NCBI RefSeq assembly: GCF_000155955.1
Contig: NZ_GG697141.2
Span: 1,078,588 to 1,142,587, forward strand
Direction: 5' to 3'
Length of the DNA: 64,000 nucleotides
DNA from: Mitsuokella multacida DSM 20544
GTDB taxonomy: Bacteria > Bacillota > Negativicutes > Selenomonadales > Selenomonadaceae
Shown: piece after piece, positions 8,706 to 17,455 of the stretch
How positions within the stretch are numbered: position 1 is the stretch's first letter
Layout: each line of letters starts with the position of its first letter
Notes under the pieces: generated by a model
Database searches by the model: none
What the model was told of the DNA's origin: nothing
The model's input: only the letters and a program-made list of their open reading frames with translations
Made by a program: the position numbers and the translations under genes

Positions 8706-8734
8706 TTGACATCAAAGACAGGGCGTGTTATAGT
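8706..8734 (+). promoter_or_regulatory. strong sigma-70 promoter of the sirtuin operon
   Basis: TTGACA (8706-8711), a 17-base spacer, TATAGT (8729-8734). An operator begins 13 bases further on. Confidence 0.8.
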
Positions 8735-8746
8735 AAAACTACAAGA

Positions 8747-8765
8747 TGTAATATCATTAATTACA
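8747..8765. promoter_or_regulatory. operator TGTAAT-N7-ATTACA, copy 2
   Basis: A 19-bp inverted repeat with perfect 6-bp arms, in the same position relative to the -10 as the copy at 8028-8046 (13 versus 12 bases). Confidence 0.7.
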
Positions 8766-8846
8766 AAAAGAGATTTACGATAAAAGAACGGCGGCTTGAC
8801 CGGCGGCCGATAGGAGGAATATTACGCGGGTAAGAACGACTTGGAG

Positions 8847-9110
8847 ATGACGGCAGCAGCCCTGTTCCCGGAAAAGCAGGAAGCAGCGATCCCGAATACG
8901 GGCTCGGCTCAGGACATCGCGGCCATCAAGAAAGTCATCGGCCAATATGCGGATTCCATCACGAATTACAACCTGAAGGAAGCGGAGCGCATCTGGCAGA
9001 CGGACGATCGCACGATGTTCATCCAACCGCGCGGCAATGAGTACGGCTGGAAGATTGTCCATGTCCACTATTCGCAGATGCCGATCACGGGAGCAAAGCA
9101 GGGATTCTGA
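8847..9110 (+). pseudogene. NTF2/SnoaL-like protein with an internal deletion
   Basis: The frame encodes about 87 residues (ATG 8847; TTG 8841 is possible). The front part (AIKKVIGQYADSITNYN...) is the N-terminal helix region of NTF2/SnoaL-like proteins, ending FIQPRGNEYGW. It then jumps straight to the family's C-terminal strand GWKIVHVHYSQMP. The usual length is about 130-150 residues, so roughly 50-60 central residues are missing in frame, apparently by recombination across the GGCTGG (Gly-Trp) codons near 9046. A strong AGGAGG (8813-8818) lies too far from the ATG, suggesting the original start was also altered. It is first in the sirtuin operon. Confidence 0.6.
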
Positions 9111-9149
9111 TGTCGACCCAAGAACTAGAGAGAAGAAGAGGTGGTAACC

Positions 9150-10115
9150 ATGTTTGGTTTTTCCGATAAAGTCATATATCCAGAAGCCGCTCCCTATGAG
9201 GAACAGCTGGCGGTGCTGCGGGAGAAGCTCGCGCAGGCGGATGCTCTGCTCGTGGGGGCCGGGGCGGGCCTCTCGACAGCAGCCGGACTATCGTACGGCG
9301 GTGCGCGCTTCCAGAAGTACTTTGCGGATTTTGCCGAGAAGTACGGCATCCGCGACATGTACACGGGTGGGTTCTACCCCTTCTCGAGCCCGGAGATCTA
9401 CTGGGCGTGGTGGAGCCGCCACATCTATTTCAATCGCTATGTCGATGCACCGAGCGATGTCTATCCGACCTTGCGGCATCTTGTCGAGGACAAGGACTAC
9501 TTCGTGCTGACGACAAATGTCGACCACCAGTTCCAGCGCAGCGGCTTCGACAAGCGGCGGCTCTTCTACACGCAGGGCGACTATGGACTGCTGCAGAGTG
9601 TACAGCCGGAAGTGGCAAAGACGTACGACAACCGCGAGATGGTCGAGGCCATGCTCGAGGCGCAGGGCTTCGTCCGTGGGGCAGACAGCATCTTTGAGGT
9701 GCCGTCATCGGGCAAGCTCAAGATGGTCGTGCCGAAAGAGCTCGTGCCGGTCTGTCCGGACGATGGCCGTGCGATGATGGTCAGCGTCCGCTGCGACGGG
9801 CGCTTCGTCGAGGACGATGGCTGGCATGCGGCGCAGGCGCGCTACAAGGCGTTCCTCGCCGCGCATGAAGACGATGCCATCCTCTATCTGGAGCTCGGCG
9901 TCGGACTCAACACGCCGGTCATCATCAAGTATCCGTTCTGGTACTACACGAAGATGAATCCGAACGCATTCTACACTAGCATCAACCTTAGCGGCGCAGC
10001 GTGTTCATCTTCCATCCGCAAGCGCAGCCTCTGCATCGAGGCCGATATCGGCAAGGTCCTGCACGACCTCTCCCGCATGGGGAAGGTGCCGTCTGGAGAA
10101 GGGGTGATCGTATGA
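9150..10115 (+). CDS. class M sirtuin (SirTM), predicted protein ADP-ribosyltransferase
   Basis: This 321-residue sirtuin starts at ATG 9150, 8 bases after AAGAGGTGG; the GTG at 9141 is less likely. The NAD-binding GAGAGLSTAAGLSYGG (residues 36-51) is present. The active-site stretch TTNVDHQFQ (121-129) keeps Asn123 and Asp125, but the catalytic His of deacetylase sirtuins is replaced by Gln142 (YTQGDYG). That replacement is the mark of SirTM enzymes, which ADP-ribosylate rather than deacylate. The zinc site looks incomplete (VCPDDG). It overlaps the macrodomain gene by 4 bases (ATGA). Known SirTM operons of Staphylococcus and Streptococcus also carry GcvH-L and LplA2; neither is here, so the target protein is unknown. 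Confidence 0.88.
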   Translation: MFGFSDKVIYPEAAPYEEQLAVLREKLAQADALLVGAGAGLSTAAGLSYGGARFQKYFADFAEKYGIRDMYTGGFYPFSSPEIYWAWWSRHIYFNRYVDAPSDVYPTLRHLVEDKDYFVLTTNVDHQFQRSGFDKRRLFYTQGDYGLLQSVQPEVAKTYDNREMVEAMLEAQGFVRGADSIFEVPSSGKLKMVVPKELVPVCPDDGRAMMVSVRCDGRFVEDDGWHAAQARYKAFLAAHEDDAILYLELGVGLNTPVIIKYPFWYYTKMNPNAFYTSINLSGAACSSSIRKRSLCIEADIGKVLHDLSRMGKVPSGEGVIV

Positions 10116-10900
10116 CACAGGAGGAACAGCGCCTCTGGCTCATCCGCTATCTGCAGCAGGAAATGCCGGAATATGCGCATTACCGTATCCCCGACGATGA
10201 AGAAGGGGAGTGGCATCTCCTGCGCGCACTCTTCAACGTCCGGCCGCCTGCGCCGGTGCCAATGGAGTTCCAGCGCATCGAAGGAGCGCTCTTGGAGGCA
10301 ATGACGGCGGCCAAGGGCATCGTCAATGGCATGGGGCTGTCCGCATCTAGCCTAGACCCTCGTCTGGTGCTCTGGCAGGGCGACATCACGCGACTGCGCA
10401 TCGATGCCATCGTCAATGCGGCCAACAGGCAGATGCTCGGCTGCTTCCTGCCAAACCATAACTGCATCGACAACATCGAGCAGACGATGGCAGGCGTCGA
10501 GATGCGCTACAACTGCTACAAACTCATGCAGGCACAGGGCCACGATGAGCCGACAGGCAAGGTCAAGATCACGTCTGGCTACCATCTTCCCGCGCGCTTC
10601 GTCCTGCACACGGTAGGTCCCATCGTGCAGGGCAGCCTGACAGATGAGCACCGCAGGCTTCTGGCCTCGTGCTACGAGTCCTGTCTCACGCTTGCAGCAG
10701 AGCATGGTCTCAAAGGCGTCGCCTTCTGCTGCATCTCGACGGGCGTCTTCCGCTTCCCGAAAGACGCGGCGGCCCATATCGCCGTCCGCACCGTGCAACA
10801 CTGGCTTGACGTGCATCCCGCAGCCTCCATCAAACGCGTCATCTTCGATGTCTTCGAGGATGCCGACCGTCGGATTTACGAAAATTTACTGAACGCATAA
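10112..10900 (+). CDS. zinc-dependent macrodomain ADP-ribosylhydrolase of the SirTM operon
   Basis: The protein has 262 residues. An N-terminal helical extension (1-80) is followed by the macrodomain: QGDITRLRIDAIVNAAN (89-105) and a substrate-loop stretch ISTGVFRFP. The segment GCFLPNHNCIDN (110-121) has C111, H116 and C118, the zinc-binding pattern of SirTM-linked macrodomains. Such proteins remove the ADP-ribose added by the adjacent sirtuin. The 4-base overlap with the sirtuin implies coupled translation. An intrinsic terminator follows the stop. Confidence 0.88.
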   Translation: MTQEEQRLWLIRYLQQEMPEYAHYRIPDDEEGEWHLLRALFNVRPPAPVPMEFQRIEGALLEAMTAAKGIVNGMGLSASSLDPRLVLWQGDITRLRIDAIVNAANRQMLGCFLPNHNCIDNIEQTMAGVEMRYNCYKLMQAQGHDEPTGKVKITSGYHLPARFVLHTVGPIVQGSLTDEHRRLLASCYESCLTLAAEHGLKGVAFCCISTGVFRFPKDAAAHIAVRTVQHWLDVHPAASIKRVIFDVFEDADRRIYENLLNA

Positions 10901-10908
10901 TGTCAATA

Positions 10909-10942
10909 AAAAACGCCTGACCGTTTCGAGTCAGGCGTTTTT
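10909..10942. terminator. bidirectional terminator between macrodomain gene and parB
   Basis: AAAAACGCCTGA and TCAGGCGTTTTT form a 12-bp stem with a 10-base loop, serving the convergent genes on both sides. Confidence 0.85.
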
Positions 10943-10951
10943 GTATGATTT

Positions 10952-12040
10952 TTACTGCTGGAGCATCTTGCGGATGACCTGCTTCGTATGGTCGGACAGT
11001 CCGTCGGCGAGGTCGAGGGCCTGGTTCAGGAATTCCTTGAAGGCGTCGACTTCTTTGTGGTCGACGGCCAGTGGCACGAGGTCGAAGTTACTCGGCTTCG
11101 CGATCTTCGTCGCGACGAGGTACTCGAACTTCTCGCGCGGCTTGCGGCGGCCCTTGATGATGGCGTCGATTTCCTCTTTTGTCGTGACTTTCTTCATCAC
11201 GTAGCGCATGGCTGGATCCATGAGCAGGTGGTAGCGCTGCTCGTAGATGTACTCCTGCAGCTCCTGCGGGAGGTCGCAGAGCATGTTGGCGACGGCCTGC
11301 GTGATCTGGCGCTTGTCGTAGGCGTCGAGCAGCGGCGCGATGAGCTTCTCGAGGCGGCGGTAAAAGAAGACGGTCGAGCGGCTGACGCCGAAGAGCTTCG
11401 AGACGGCCGTGTTGACGTCGACGCCGGAGCCGTAGAAGGACTCTTCCTTCTCGAGGCGGGCCATCTCGCTGTAGCAGCGGACGCGGATGGCGGAGTCCTC
11501 CTTGGCACGCTGGGCGATGTTCGTCAGGATGACGATTCGGCGCGCCGTCGGCGCTGTGATCTGCCCGTGCTGGTAGACCTTGCAGGGAATGCGCAGGTAT
11601 TTCTCGTCGTGCGTGACTTCGTAGAGCTCATGGTAGACGAGCGTGCGCGTGTGGCCCCCGAGGATCATGTAGCTGCCGTCCTCCTGCTCCCAGACGGTGC
11701 AGGGATGCCAGAGGCCGTACTTGTAGATGGACTGGAAGATCAGCGCGTACTGGTCCGGCTGCGGACGGCTGAAGAAATTCCAATCATCCGGCGCGGGGTG
11801 AAGCTTATCAAGGTCGATGAGCTGCTCGTGATGTGCGGGCAGCAGCGTGTCGACGCGGGCGGGCTCCTCCGCGTGCTGCGGCGCGACGGCTGCGGCGGGC
11901 TTAGCCATCAGTTCCTTGAGCGCGGCGATGCGCTCCGGCGACATCGCGCTCGCGGCCGACGGCGCGCTGGACATGGCGCCGACGTCAGCAAAGTCCGGCG
12001 TCTTCTTGGTGGAGATGAAGAATGATTTTCGCTTAGCCAA
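10952..12040 (-). CDS. parB: ParB/Spo0J-family partition protein
   Basis: The 362-residue protein has a flexible N-terminus (1-70), then the ParB N domain (LIDLDKLHPAPDDWNFFSRP, LGGHTRTLVYHELY, the box II-like nucleotide-binding segment) and a central helix-turn-helix (GVDVNTAVSKLFGVSRSTVFFYRRLEKL). It would bind a centromere and stimulate the ParA ATPase. The start appears to be TTG at 12040: an in-frame TGA lies just upstream and the next Met is 22 residues in. It overlaps the end of parA by 8 bases, so the pair is one operon. A terminator shared with the macrodomain gene follows. Confidence 0.85.
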   Translation of the reverse strand: MAKRKSFFISTKKTPDFADVGAMSSAPSAASAMSPERIAALKELMAKPAAAVAPQHAEEPARVDTLLPAHHEQLIDLDKLHPAPDDWNFFSRPQPDQYALIFQSIYKYGLWHPCTVWEQEDGSYMILGGHTRTLVYHELYEVTHDEKYLRIPCKVYQHGQITAPTARRIVILTNIAQRAKEDSAIRVRCYSEMARLEKEESFYGSGVDVNTAVSKLFGVSRSTVFFYRRLEKLIAPLLDAYDKRQITQAVANMLCDLPQELQEYIYEQRYHLLMDPAMRYVMKKVTTKEEIDAIIKGRRKPREKFEYLVATKIAKPSNFDLVPLAVDHKEVDAFKEFLNQALDLADGLSDHTKQVIRKMLQQ

Positions 12041-13007
12041 TTCGAGTCAATACCTCCTCTACGAGTTTGGAATAGGCGCGCGTCGCCTTGCCCGACGGAT
12101 AGGCTTCCGTGACGGGCAGATGGCGGCTCTCGGCCTTGTGGGCGTCCTCGGAATGGGGGACGATGGTCTCGAGAATCAACGGCGCGTACTTCGCACGGAT
12201 CTGCGGCACGTAGTCGTGCGCGACAGCTGTGCGCATGTTGACGGCCTCGAAGAAGATGCCCGCGACACAGAGGTCGGGATTCGCATGACGGATTTTCGAA
12301 GCGTAGCCGAGCACCGTGTCGACGCCATCGACGGAGTCGTCGGCCGCATTGACCGGGATCATGAGGTACTGCACGGCGCGCATGATCTGGGCAATCTCAT
12401 TGTCGACGGCCGGACGGCAGTCGAAGATGATGTAGTCGTAGAGGCCATCGAGCTCCTGTATGAGCACCTTGTAGGCATTGATGCCGAGCATGACCGCCTC
12501 GAGAAGCGTCTTCGTCGTGGCCGTGTAGCGGTCGTCGTTCGGGATGATGTCGACATTCTTGTTCTGCGTGGCGAGCACGAAATCGCGGAGCGGCTTCGGG
12601 TCGTCCGACAGGATGTTGAGCACCGCCGCGCTCAGCTGGACCGCGCCGCGGTATTCCTTCGGATGGTAGCCAAAGCGCTTCGAGAGATTGCCCTGCGGGT
12701 CCGCGTCGATGAGCAGGACCTTGTAGTCCCGGCGCCCCAAGAGGTCCGCAAAGGCCGCCGCCGAAGTCGTCTTGCCGACGCCGCCTTTGTGTGAACAGAA
12801 TGCGATAGTCTTAGCCATAAAGATAGATACTCCTTCTCCGCCGCTCGCGAGAACGCGGCCTCTGTACTTCTGGACCAAGAGCTCGAGCGCCTCGTCGACG
12901 AGTGCCGTCTTCTGTGTGCCCGTCACCTCCGCAATGCGGTCGAGCTTCTCGTACAGCACCTTCGACACCGACGTCGAGAACCGGGTCCGGGGATTGTTTC
13001 GCGACAT
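12033..13007 (-). CDS. parA: ParA-family partition ATPase with an N-terminal ribbon-helix-helix domain
   Basis: From the ATG at 13007 the protein has 324 residues. Residues 1-50 (RFSTSVSKVLYEKLDRIAEV, then TALVDEALELLVQKY) look like a CopG-type ribbon-helix-helix DNA-binding domain. After a short linker comes a complete ParA with deviant Walker A SHKGGVGKTTSAAA, LLIDADPQGNLSKRFG and a FDCRPA Walker B-like segment. A second ATG at 12818, with GGAG 11 bases before it, would give a classic short ParA, so both forms may be made. An ATG at 13055 is also in frame. The fusion is unusual: small RHH centromere-binding proteins normally have their own gene. Confidence 0.85.
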   Translation of the reverse strand: MSRNNPRTRFSTSVSKVLYEKLDRIAEVTGTQKTALVDEALELLVQKYRGRVLASGGEGVSIFMAKTIAFCSHKGGVGKTTSAAAFADLLGRRDYKVLLIDADPQGNLSKRFGYHPKEYRGAVQLSAAVLNILSDDPKPLRDFVLATQNKNVDIIPNDDRYTATTKTLLEAVMLGINAYKVLIQELDGLYDYIIFDCRPAVDNEIAQIMRAVQYLMIPVNAADDSVDGVDTVLGYASKIRHANPDLCVAGIFFEAVNMRTAVAHDYVPQIRAKYAPLILETIVPHSEDAHKAESRHLPVTEAYPSGKATRAYSKLVEEVLTRIG

Positions 13008-13083
13008 ACTCCCCCTGCTTCCTGAAAATCTTCGAGTTCGTGTACGGCTCTGCATTATTACAGTACAAAACCTTCATACAAAA

Positions 13084-13092
13084 ATTATACCA
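13084..13092 (-). promoter_or_regulatory. extended -10 promoter of the par operon
   Basis: Minus-strand TGGTATAAT (TGn plus a perfect -10) lies about 80 bases before the parA start. The repeat array at 13148-13236 is immediately upstream of it. Confidence 0.6.
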
Positions 13093-13121
13093 TCTTCGCG
13101 GGGGAAAGACAATGCAGATGC

Positions 13122-13147
13122 AAAAAAGTCCAGTGCTGGACTTTTTT
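13122..13147. terminator. dispersed palindrome family 1, copy 3
   Basis: Six-A and six-T flanks around the AGTCCAG/CTGGACT stem. It lies between the par promoter and the GTCGGACT array. Confidence 0.65.
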
Positions 13148-13236
13148 GTCGGACTGAACTTTTTGAGGTTCGTATGGTCGGACTGTCGGACTGTGGTCAG
13201 ACTATCGTCGGACGACTGTCGGACTTTTGCCGAACT
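13148..13236. repeat. phased GTCGGACT direct repeats, candidate centromere (parS)
   Basis: GTCGGACT or one-base variants start at 13148, 13177, 13185, 13196, 13207 and 13218, with a weaker copy (GCCGAACT) at 13229. From 13185 on the interval is exactly 11 bp, one helical turn. Short direct repeats at helical spacing are the usual centromere sites of RHH partition proteins (for example R1 parC). The array sits directly upstream of an operon whose ParA carries an RHH domain. Confidence 0.65.
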
Positions 13237-13250
13237 CCGATGGTCGTGGC

Positions 13251-14480
13251 TCAGTCGCTTGCGAGCTTGCGCACGGCGGCAGAGAGCAGCTCGGTACCGC
13301 GCACGATGTCCTCGAGCTTGGCAAATTCTGCTGGGTTGTGACTGATGCCCGCGCGGCACGGGATGAACAGCATAGCCGTTGGCGCATAGTCGGCCCAGTG
13401 CATGCTGTCGTGGCCCGCGCCGCTCATCATCCGGCGGCAGGGAATGGCGAGCTCCTTGGCCGTCTCCTCGAGCAGATCGACGAGTGCCGCGTCCATGCGG
13501 GCTGGCTGCTCCTTGCTGACTGGTTCGATGTCGTAGGTCAGCTGACGCCGCTCAGCGATGGCCTCGATATCTTGGCGGACTGCCTGCTCGACGGCATCCT
13601 TGGCCTCTGCGGAGATACTGCGGATGTCGACGCCAATCCGGACTTCACCCGGGATGACATTCATGACGCCCGGCGTGACTTGCAGGATGCCGACCGTGCC
13701 GACAACAGGCGCTTCTGTGTAAGACGAGGCCTCGCGCTCAACGGCTAGCACGGCTTCTGACGCCGCGCAGAGCCCATCGTGGCGCAGGTTCATTGGTGTC
13801 GCACCGCTGTGATCGGCACTGCCGTGGAAGTTGACGTAGAAGCGCGTCGGCGCTGCAATGCCCGTGACGAGGCCGATGGGCAGGCCCTCATGCTCGAGGA
13901 CTTTGCCCTGCTCGATGTGGAGCTCGAGGAAGGCGCGCAGGGGCCTCGTGTACCGGGCCGACTCGATATGGTCAGGGGCAAGATGACGGCTCTTGAGCAC
14001 CTCGTAGAGCGTATGGCCTTCCTTGTCGTGCAATCGCAACAGGTCATCGTGCGAGAGCTCGCCGCGCATGGCCCGACTGCCGAGCGTCGCCGCCGAGAAG
14101 CGGCTCGACTCCTCACAGAGGAACAAGACGACCTCAAGCGGCCTCTGCGGCGTGAAGCCGTCCTCCTGCATCGAGCGGACCGTCTCGATCGCCGCAAGGA
14201 TACCGACAATGCCGTCGAAGTTGCCGCCTTCCGGCACACTGTCGCCATGCGAACCGAACATAACAGCGGGCAAGCTCTCATCTGCGCCCTTCACATGGCC
14301 GATGACATTGCCGAAGGCATCCTCACGCAGCTCCATGCCCGCCTCGCGCATCAAGCCCATCAGATACGCGCGCCCCTGCCAATCCGCATCCGTGAACGCC
14401 AGCCGGTTGATGCCCTTCCCCGGCGCCGTGATGTCCTGCAGATCTGCGAGTTGCTGCTGCAAGCGCGTTCTTGAAATCAT
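13251..14480 (-). CDS. M20-family amidase/hydantoinase (allantoate amidohydrolase or N-carbamoyl-amino-acid hydrolase)
   Basis: The protein has 409 residues from ATG 14480, 8 bases after GGGAGG. Metal-binding features of the binuclear zinc family are visible: MFGSHGDSVPEGGNFDGIVG (His and bridging Asp), CEESSRFSAATLGSRAM (the Glu pair), LELHIEQGKVLE, and a late MSGAGHDSMH His. About 410 residues is normal for allantoate amidohydrolases and L-N-carbamoylases. It removes ammonia or a carbamoyl group from ureido acids. It is divergent from the transporter/amidohydrolase pair at 14642-17276, suggesting a common amide-catabolism theme. The exact substrate is not decided. Confidence 0.85.
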   Translation of the reverse strand: MISRTRLQQQLADLQDITAPGKGINRLAFTDADWQGRAYLMGLMREAGMELREDAFGNVIGHVKGADESLPAVMFGSHGDSVPEGGNFDGIVGILAAIETVRSMQEDGFTPQRPLEVVLFLCEESSRFSAATLGSRAMRGELSHDDLLRLHDKEGHTLYEVLKSRHLAPDHIESARYTRPLRAFLELHIEQGKVLEHEGLPIGLVTGIAAPTRFYVNFHGSADHSGATPMNLRHDGLCAASEAVLAVEREASSYTEAPVVGTVGILQVTPGVMNVIPGEVRIGVDIRSISAEAKDAVEQAVRQDIEAIAERRQLTYDIEPVSKEQPARMDAALVDLLEETAKELAIPCRRMMSGAGHDSMHWADYAPTAMLFIPCRAGISHNPAEFAKLEDIVRGTELLSAAVRKLASD

Positions 14481-14565
14481 AAAAATACCTCCCATCTTAC
14501 AATGAAACTCCTATCTCGATCTTCTCTATATATTGTATACTTCTTCGAATCTCCTTTCGCCTTTC

Positions 14566-14595
14566 TTGACAATCATTATACCGCAATCCTATAAT
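14566..14595 (+). promoter_or_regulatory. sigma-70 promoter of the DcuC-like transporter
   Basis: TTGACA (14566-14571), an 18-base spacer, TATAAT (14590-14595). Confidence 0.75.
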
Positions 14596-14641
14596 AAACC
14601 AAATGGTATAATTACTTTTAATTATGAAAGGTGGAATCTGC

Positions 14642-15904
14642 ATGCTAACACTCATGCTGATTGTCGGTGCCATCATTGTCTGTGGTGTCGTCTACGCACT
14701 CGTCAAGGGTGCGGATGCGCGCATCACGCTGATTGGTTCCGGCATCCTCATGGCGGCCATCGGCGGTGTGCCAATGGCTGCTCTCGACGCTTTCGCAAAG
14801 AGCATGACGAACAGCGGTCTGATACAGGCCGTATGTTCGGTCATGGGCTTTGCGCTGGCGGTCCGCTTCACGGAATGCGATAAGCACCTGATCAATGCCA
14901 TGGCCTCCGTGATTTCGCGCGTCCGTTTCTTCCTGATTCCGGGCGTCGTCATCTGCACGTATCTCGTCAACATCGCGCTGCCGAGTGCCGCCGGCACGGC
15001 CGCTGCTGCCGGCGCCATCTTCATCCCGCTGCTCATGGCAGCAGGTGTCGGCCCGGCGCTCGCGGCAGCCGCCGTCAAATGCGGCACGTACGGCAGCATG
15101 CTGAATCCGGGCCTTGCGCACAACCCGTTCGTCGCTAAGATTGCCGGTGTCGATGTCATGGATGTCATCGGATTCCACTACAAGGCCAATCTCGCCTCCC
15201 TCGTCGTCGCGACCATCTGCATCACGGTCATCGCGCATGTGCTCAAGGAAGATAAAGGCCATGTCCCCGAGCATCTGCAGGTGGACAAGAACTTCAAGGT
15301 CAATTACCTCTACGCGCTGATGCCAGTCGTCCCGATCGTCATCCTGCTGCTCGGCTCGACCAAGATTGTCCCCCTCTTCAAGATGGGCGTGCCGCAGGCC
15401 ATGATCATCGGTGCTCTGCTGACGCTCGTCGTCACGCGCACGAAGCCGAAAGCGCTCTGCGATGCGTTCTTTGAGGGCATGGGCAAGGCGTACGGCAGCA
15501 TCATCGGTATCATCATCTCAGCTGGCGTCTTTGTTGCCGGCCTCACCTCAATTGGCCTCGTCAAATGGTTCATCGATGCGATGCTCAACAACCCGGCCAT
15601 CGTCAAGATCTGCGCCGCTTTTGGACCGTTCCTGCTCGGCTTGCTGACAGGCTCCGGCGATGCGGCGACCTTCGCCTTCAATGAGGCTATCACGCCGTAC
15701 GCACCAGACTTCGGTATGTCGCAGGTCCAGATGGGCAGTATGGCGACGCTCGGCGGCACGCTGGGCCGCACGATGTCGCCGATTGCCGGCGCGACCATCA
15801 TCTGCGCCGGTATCGCTGGTGTCAACCCGATGGAGATCACAAAACGCAATGCCATCCCGATGCTCTGCGCATTGACGGTCGGCATGCTGATCCTGCTCTT
15901 CTGA
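14642..15904 (+). CDS. DcuC-type anaerobic C4-dicarboxylate/anion transporter
   Basis: The 420-residue integral membrane protein starts at ATG 14642 after AAAGGTGG; the ORF extends to an ATG at 14624 without better support. It has about 11-12 hydrophobic segments, small-residue-rich loops such as PSAAGTAAAAGAIFIPLL and LNPGLAHNPFVAKIAG, and an internally repeated layout typical of the DcuC/ion-transporter superfamily. DcuC proteins exchange or excrete C4-dicarboxylates anaerobically. With amidohydrolases on both sides it may instead take up an acylated amino acid or ureido acid; this is inference. Confidence 0.8.
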   Translation: MLTLMLIVGAIIVCGVVYALVKGADARITLIGSGILMAAIGGVPMAALDAFAKSMTNSGLIQAVCSVMGFALAVRFTECDKHLINAMASVISRVRFFLIPGVVICTYLVNIALPSAAGTAAAAGAIFIPLLMAAGVGPALAAAAVKCGTYGSMLNPGLAHNPFVAKIAGVDVMDVIGFHYKANLASLVVATICITVIAHVLKEDKGHVPEHLQVDKNFKVNYLYALMPVVPIVILLLGSTKIVPLFKMGVPQAMIIGALLTLVVTRTKPKALCDAFFEGMGKAYGSIIGIIISAGVFVAGLTSIGLVKWFIDAMLNNPAIVKICAAFGPFLLGLLTGSGDAATFAFNEAITPYAPDFGMSQVQMGSMATLGGTLGRTMSPIAGATIICAGIAGVNPMEITKRNAIPMLCALTVGMLILLF

Positions 15905-15918
15905 TATACAGACAAGAC

Positions 15919-15946
15919 GAGGTGCTGCGGAGCGGCACCTCTTTTT
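15919..15946 (+). terminator. intergenic terminator between transporter and amidohydrolase
   Basis: GAGGTGC and GCACCTC stem followed by five T. It precedes the Shine-Dalgarno site of the next gene, so expression of that gene may be stepped down rather than abolished. Confidence 0.65.
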
Positions 15947-15962
15947 ATAAGGAGGAATCATT

Positions 15963-17276
<1,314 letters not shown>

Positions 17277-17312
17277 TACCTGCCATCACCACAACCGCAT
17301 CACGAGGCGAAC

Positions 17313-17388
17313 CGTCCGACTACCAGCCGACTCCTTCGTCATCTCAAAAGTCCAGTCCGACCTAAAAAGTCCAGTGCTGGACTTTTTT
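17313..17388. repeat. GTCGGAC half-sites and family 1 palindrome, copy 4
   Basis: Reverse-orientation GTCGGAC matches occur at 17313-17320 and 17354-17361, then the AAAAAGTCCAG/CTGGACTTTTT palindrome (17364-17387). It terminates the amidohydrolase transcript. The combination of this palindrome with GTCGGAC motifs also occurs at 13122-13236 and 43717-43842. Confidence 0.55.
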
Positions 17389-17455
17389 CATAGGAAAAAG
17401 ACTTCATCCATGATATAATATCCCTGTTCAGACAACAGAAAGGGGAATGTATTTC

